Of a DNA stretch of 64,000 nt, positions 63,406-64,000 are shown in pieces. The stretch lies in assembly GCF_000496735.2 (NCBI RefSeq), contig NZ_AYLO01000044.1:1-64000 (forward strand), given 5' to 3'. Position 1 is the stretch's first letter. The number at the start of each line of letters is the position of its first letter. The DNA is from Methyloglobulus morosus KoM1. GTDB lineage: Bacteria; Pseudomonadota; Gammaproteobacteria; Methylococcales; Methylomonadaceae. The position numbers and the translations under genes were made by a program. The notes under the pieces are model-generated. The model was not told the DNA's origin, did no database searches, and worked only from the letters and a program-made list of their open reading frames with translations.

Positions 63406-64000
63406 TTATTTGGCGTTAACTAGGGCAACTGTTGTATCGAGCATACGGTTTGAGAAACCCCATTCGTTATCATACCAGGATAATACTTTCACGAAATTGC
63501 CTTTCAATATTTTGGTCAGGCTGGCTTCGTAAATGGATGATGCCGGATTATGATTGAAGTCCATGGAAACTAGCGGTTTTTCGTTGATTTCTAGGATACC
63601 TTTCAAGAAACCGTTGGAGGCATCTTTTAGCACCTGATCTACTTCTTCTTTGGTGGTTGCCCTTGAGGCTTGGAAAACCAAGTCCACAACCGATACGTTA
63701 ATCGTCGGAACCCGCATCGCAAAGCCATCCAATTTCCCTGCCAGTTCTGGTAGCACCAAGCCTACCGCAGCGGCAGCGCCGGTTTTGGTGGGTATCATGG
63801 ATTGCGTTGCAGAACGGGCACGGTGCAAATCACTGTGGTATACATCGGTCAACACTTGGTCATTCGTATACGAGTGGATAGTGGTCATCAGGCCGTGCTC
63901 GACACCAATGACATCATGCAAGGCCTTTACCAAAGGAGCCAAACAGTTGGTGGTACAGGATGCATTGGAGATAACGGTATCGGAGGCTTTGAGGGTGTTA
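63406..64000 (-). CDS. gap: glyceraldehyde-3-phosphate dehydrogenase, 3' part
   Basis: Incomplete: the gene runs past the window end, and 198 C-terminal codons are visible. The catalytic cysteine lies in [20 protein letters not shown] at the edge, followed by [40 protein letters not shown] and the C-terminal [20 protein letters not shown]. It converts glyceraldehyde 3-phosphate to 1,3-bisphosphoglycerate. The coenzyme-binding N-terminal domain is outside the window. Confidence 0.97.
   Translation of the reverse strand, partial: NTLKASDTVISNASCTTNCLAPLVKALHDVIGVEHGLMTTIHSYTNDQVLTDVYHSDLHRARSATQSMIPTKTGAAAAVGLVLPELAGKLDGFAMRVPTINVSVVDLVFQASRATTKEEVDQVLKDASNGFLKGILEINEKPLVSMDFNHNPASSIYEASLTKILKGNFVKVLSWYDNEWGFSNRMLDTTVALVNAK

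Overview
The window reads as chromosome of a gammaproteobacterial methanotroph of the order Methylococcales. The evidence is a ribulose monophosphate (RuMP) formaldehyde-fixation island (hexulose-6-phosphate synthase, phosphohexuloisomerase, transketolase, transaldolase, fructose-bisphosphate aldolase), a C30 carotenoid cluster in the crtN-ald-crtN order described for Methylomonas, an exosortase-system-associated gene, and a gammaproteobacterial rimP-nusA-infB-rbfA-truB-rpsO-pnp block. No methane monooxygenase gene lies in the window, so the genus cannot be fixed.

Layout. 0-4.7 kb: accessory DNA with two dispersed repeat families, an integron-like attC site joined to a RelE/ParE-type toxin-antitoxin cassette, a probable c-di-GMP riboswitch before a small secreted protein, a MATE exporter and a 118-bp palindromic element. 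4.7-16 kb: prfC, then hps-phi-tkt, two repeat proteins not recognised as any known family, tal, fba, and on the other strand a sugar kinase; then a uracil-DNA glycosylase. 16-18.4 kb: a porin with a Pho box. 18.4-26.2 kb: mutM and a cobalamin locus (cbiA; B12 riboswitch; btuB; membrane protein; BtuF-like protein; cobD-type decarboxylase; cbiB). 26.5-36 kb: DedA protein, carotenoid genes, a methyltransferase-like protein and an ABC/FtsX exporter. 36-38.4 kb: mtnA and mtaD, methylthioadenosine salvage. 38.5-47 kb: translation and RNA-decay operons. 47-61.9 kb: accessory region with a relaxase remnant, a predicted NO/O2-responsive regulator-haemoglobin-reductase unit, an IS630 element, an AAA ATPase, a small protein, an AT-rich DUF262 gene, a PP2C phosphatase, a sirtuin and a multicopper oxidase. 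Several genes here are frameshifted at short homopolymers. 61.9-64 kb: pyk and the 3' part of gap.

How the genes work together. Formaldehyde is condensed with ribulose 5-phosphate by Hps, isomerised by Phi, and rearranged or cleaved by Tkt, Tal and Fba; gap and pyk complete lower glycolysis. The most unusual content is the pair of genes between tkt and tal. One encodes a membrane-anchored protein and the other a soluble protein, and together they carry 19 copies of a TGVxKYL-type motif at about 20-residue spacing. The arrangement resembles a multivalent scaffold, possibly for RuMP enzymes; this is inference.
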